Part shown: one piece after another, positions 62,216 through 64,000 of the stretch
Numbering within the stretch: position 1 is the stretch's first letter
Layout: every line of letters begins with the position of its first letter
Assembly: GCA_039707465.1 (NCBI GenBank)
Contig: CM077644.1
Span: 186,235,462-186,299,461 of the forward strand
Source of the DNA: Rhabdophis nuchalis
Taxonomy: Eukaryota > Chordata > Lepidosauria > Squamata > Natricidae
Direction of reading: 5' to 3'
Length of the DNA stretch: 64,000 nt
Position numbers and translations under genes: made by a program
The notes under the pieces: model-generated
Told to the model about the DNA's origin: nothing
What the model saw: only the letters and a program-made list of their open reading frames with translations
Database searches by the model: none

Positions 62216-63525
62216 ATATAAGCCATATTAAATTATCACTTAAACTTTATGTATTCATCTAATGATTTCAACATCACTGGAACTGAATATAGACTTCATA
62301 GCAGTATGCCTCTTGGGGGATTTCATTGTGAGAATCTATTCTTTCTTTGATGTGACATAATCAAATCATACCTGAACTATTGTTGTAGCAACTGCATGGC
62401 CACTCTGCACCATATTCAGAGGTACAAGAAAATTAATATTTCAATTAGTATTTGTTGGATCCAGTTTTCACTCATTGTGGTAGTCATGAATGACTTCAAG
62501 TGTATATTGGCCAACAAGACAATGTATAGACTATCATTTTTGTAGTCAACCTATATGGTAATGGCAGGATCTCTGAACAATATAGCCACAGCAAAGAATA
62601 ATGGCTGTAAATTTTACCAAGAGTTTTTATTAAAGAGAGCAACCATTTTCAACCTACAGGAAATGTAAATTGGGAAAGAAAGGCAGTGTCGTAGCATTTC
62701 AGAACCGAAACATATTGCTATAGCAACTCAGTATTTTCTCTGGGGCTCTTTCTTCTAAGAAGCACTATAAGTGCACACCACTAAATTGCAGGGTGTCTAT
62801 GCACACTTATCCAGGGATGGAGATGAATATTAAAAAGGGTACACACACAGAAAAACAGCTTTATAAATAAGCTTTGCCCAAAAGATGGGGGTGGCTTTAA
62901 AATTGCTACTTAATTTTCTGGTACAAATGTGAACAGACAGTCCATTTTTAAGGGTTTCAAAGATTCATCTGTACAGTGAAGACAATATGTTGATGGCAGC
63001 TAAGCTATTTTCAATATCTTTGTCTTGAATTAATATCAGGTGTTTTGTTCTGCTTCTTTTGATCTACAGTGGTGTCATTTCTTTTCCATTGTTCCTTCTC
63101 TATGGCTCGCAAAATCCTTTTCCATTCATATGCCAATCCTGATCCAGTGAAAACTTAATTGCTTTTAACCTTTTATAGTTATGTTCATAAGCTTTAATGC
63201 TGCCCCTAAGTGATGCACCCCAGCTGTGTTGTTTTATTTCTAAATTGCAACATCCTTCTAAATTATGGACTTAAACCCTCTCCAGTCTGATCCAATCAAT
63301 ATAAAAAAATCAGGCCAGAAATTAGGAGTGTCAGAAATCTACACTAAAAAGAGAAAAACAATGGGGTATTATTTATCCCAATTCACAAATTTCCACTGAG
63401 CATTTATCTTTATACTCAGAGCATTATTTCTGTTTCTCTCCAATTCCTAGGCTCAATTCAAATAGTTGTGAATGAGCTGAGAACTATTTGATATTTACTT
63501 TTTTCTTATATGAATTAACTTTAGC
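62216..63525. other. Unassigned sequence
   Basis: Nothing recognised. Confidence 0.4.
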
Positions 63526-63527
63526 AC

Positions 63528-64000
63528 CGTATTTTTCAGAGTATAAGACACACCTTTTTTCCTCTAAAAAGAGGCTGAAAATCTGGGTGCGTCTTATACA
63601 TCGAATACAGCATTTTTTTGCCTCCTGAAACCCCATCCCTTCACCAAAATGGCCACGTACATACCCTTATGGAGGCTTCCAGAGAGCTCCTGGGGGCTGG
63701 GGAGGGCAGAAATGAGCAAAAAACATGGTGTTTTTGCCCCCCTAGCCCCCAGCAGCACTCTATAAGCCTCCATAAGGATATGCATACAATTTCTTTGACC
63801 AAAAAATGGTCCGTTTTCACGAAAAAATGGTCTGTTTTTCCTCATTTTGCCCCCCCCCCAATCCCCAGGAGCATTCTGCAAGCCTCCCCAAGGCTATTCA
63901 TGCCTTTTATTTGAAAAAAAGGGGGCTATTTTCGTGAAAAATGGGCCATTTGAGGGAGGTTTGCACAGTGCACACAGGGTTCCCCCCCCCCCCTTTGGAA
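63528..64000. mobile_element. MITE-like repeat running off the window
   Basis: Begins CACCGTATTTTTCAGAGTATAAGAC and has the inverted phrase GGTGCGTCTTATAC 50 bases further, a hairpin-ended start common in vertebrate DNA-transposon MITEs. The interior has repeats of GCCCCC...AGCC and CAAGCCTCC. Its other end lies beyond 64000, so the class cannot be fixed. Confidence 0.5.

Noticed and set aside
1..64000. CRISPR arrays, operons, ribosome binding sites, bacterial genes
   Set aside because: The window is vertebrate nuclear DNA; repeats are dispersed transposons and microsatellites, with none of the regular spacer structure of CRISPR.

Overview
This is a stretch of nuclear DNA from a squamate reptile, most likely a snake. 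The reasons are its AT-rich, intron-free background and its mixture of repeats: Sauria-type tRNA SINEs with Bov-B-like tails, CR1, L2, R4/Rex6-like, RTE/Bov-B and L1 LINEs, a Mag-like Ty3/Gypsy element, a Penelope-like fragment and a dense population of hAT and Tigger-like MITEs. I found no host protein-coding exon, rRNA or tRNA gene that I can defend. Every long open frame belongs to a retroelement or overlaps one.

Layout. 1-9.2 kb: nested MITEs, a Penelope-like GIY-YIG fragment, then a stack in which Sauria SINE sequence flanks a CR1 LINE that is itself split by an LTR-bearing Mag-like Gypsy element. 9.2-25 kb: mostly unique sequence with scattered MITEs, SINEs, an LTR-like repeat, a large palindromic repeat and a decayed R4-type LINE. 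25.2-29.5 kb: a GC-rich L2 LINE with a 1065-codon open endonuclease-reverse transcriptase frame and a CpG-rich block upstream. 29.5-42.2 kb: unique sequence, a Bov-B relic, nested hAT MITEs, and second copies of two LTR-like families. 42.2-54.7 kb: three more L2 copies (one with an in-frame deletion, one 5'-truncated, one with two TGA stops), an L1 insertion with a 15-bp target duplication, and hAT MITEs. 54.7-64 kb: a MITE, a SINE, the hammerhead cluster, a decayed LINE endonuclease and further MITEs.

The most striking object is at 57.2-58.3 kb. A roughly 349-bp repeat with a tRNA-like pol III promoter (A and B boxes) is present as a head-to-tail pair on the + strand and as one inverted copy. 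Each copy carries a complete type I hammerhead ribozyme motif: CUGAUGAG, a stem-II hairpin, GAAA, a very short stem III, an NUH cleavage triplet, and a stem I with an internal loop. The two + strand cleavage sites lie 349 nt apart. This is the architecture expected of a self-cleaving, potentially circular-RNA-producing SINE or retrozyme, comparable with schistosome Sm-alpha. I call this from sequence and folding logic only; activity is untested.

The retroelements form a functional network by family knowledge: L2, CR1 and Bov-B-type LINEs supply reverse transcriptase in trans to SINEs with matching 3' tails, while the hAT and Tigger MITEs depend on transposases not encoded here.
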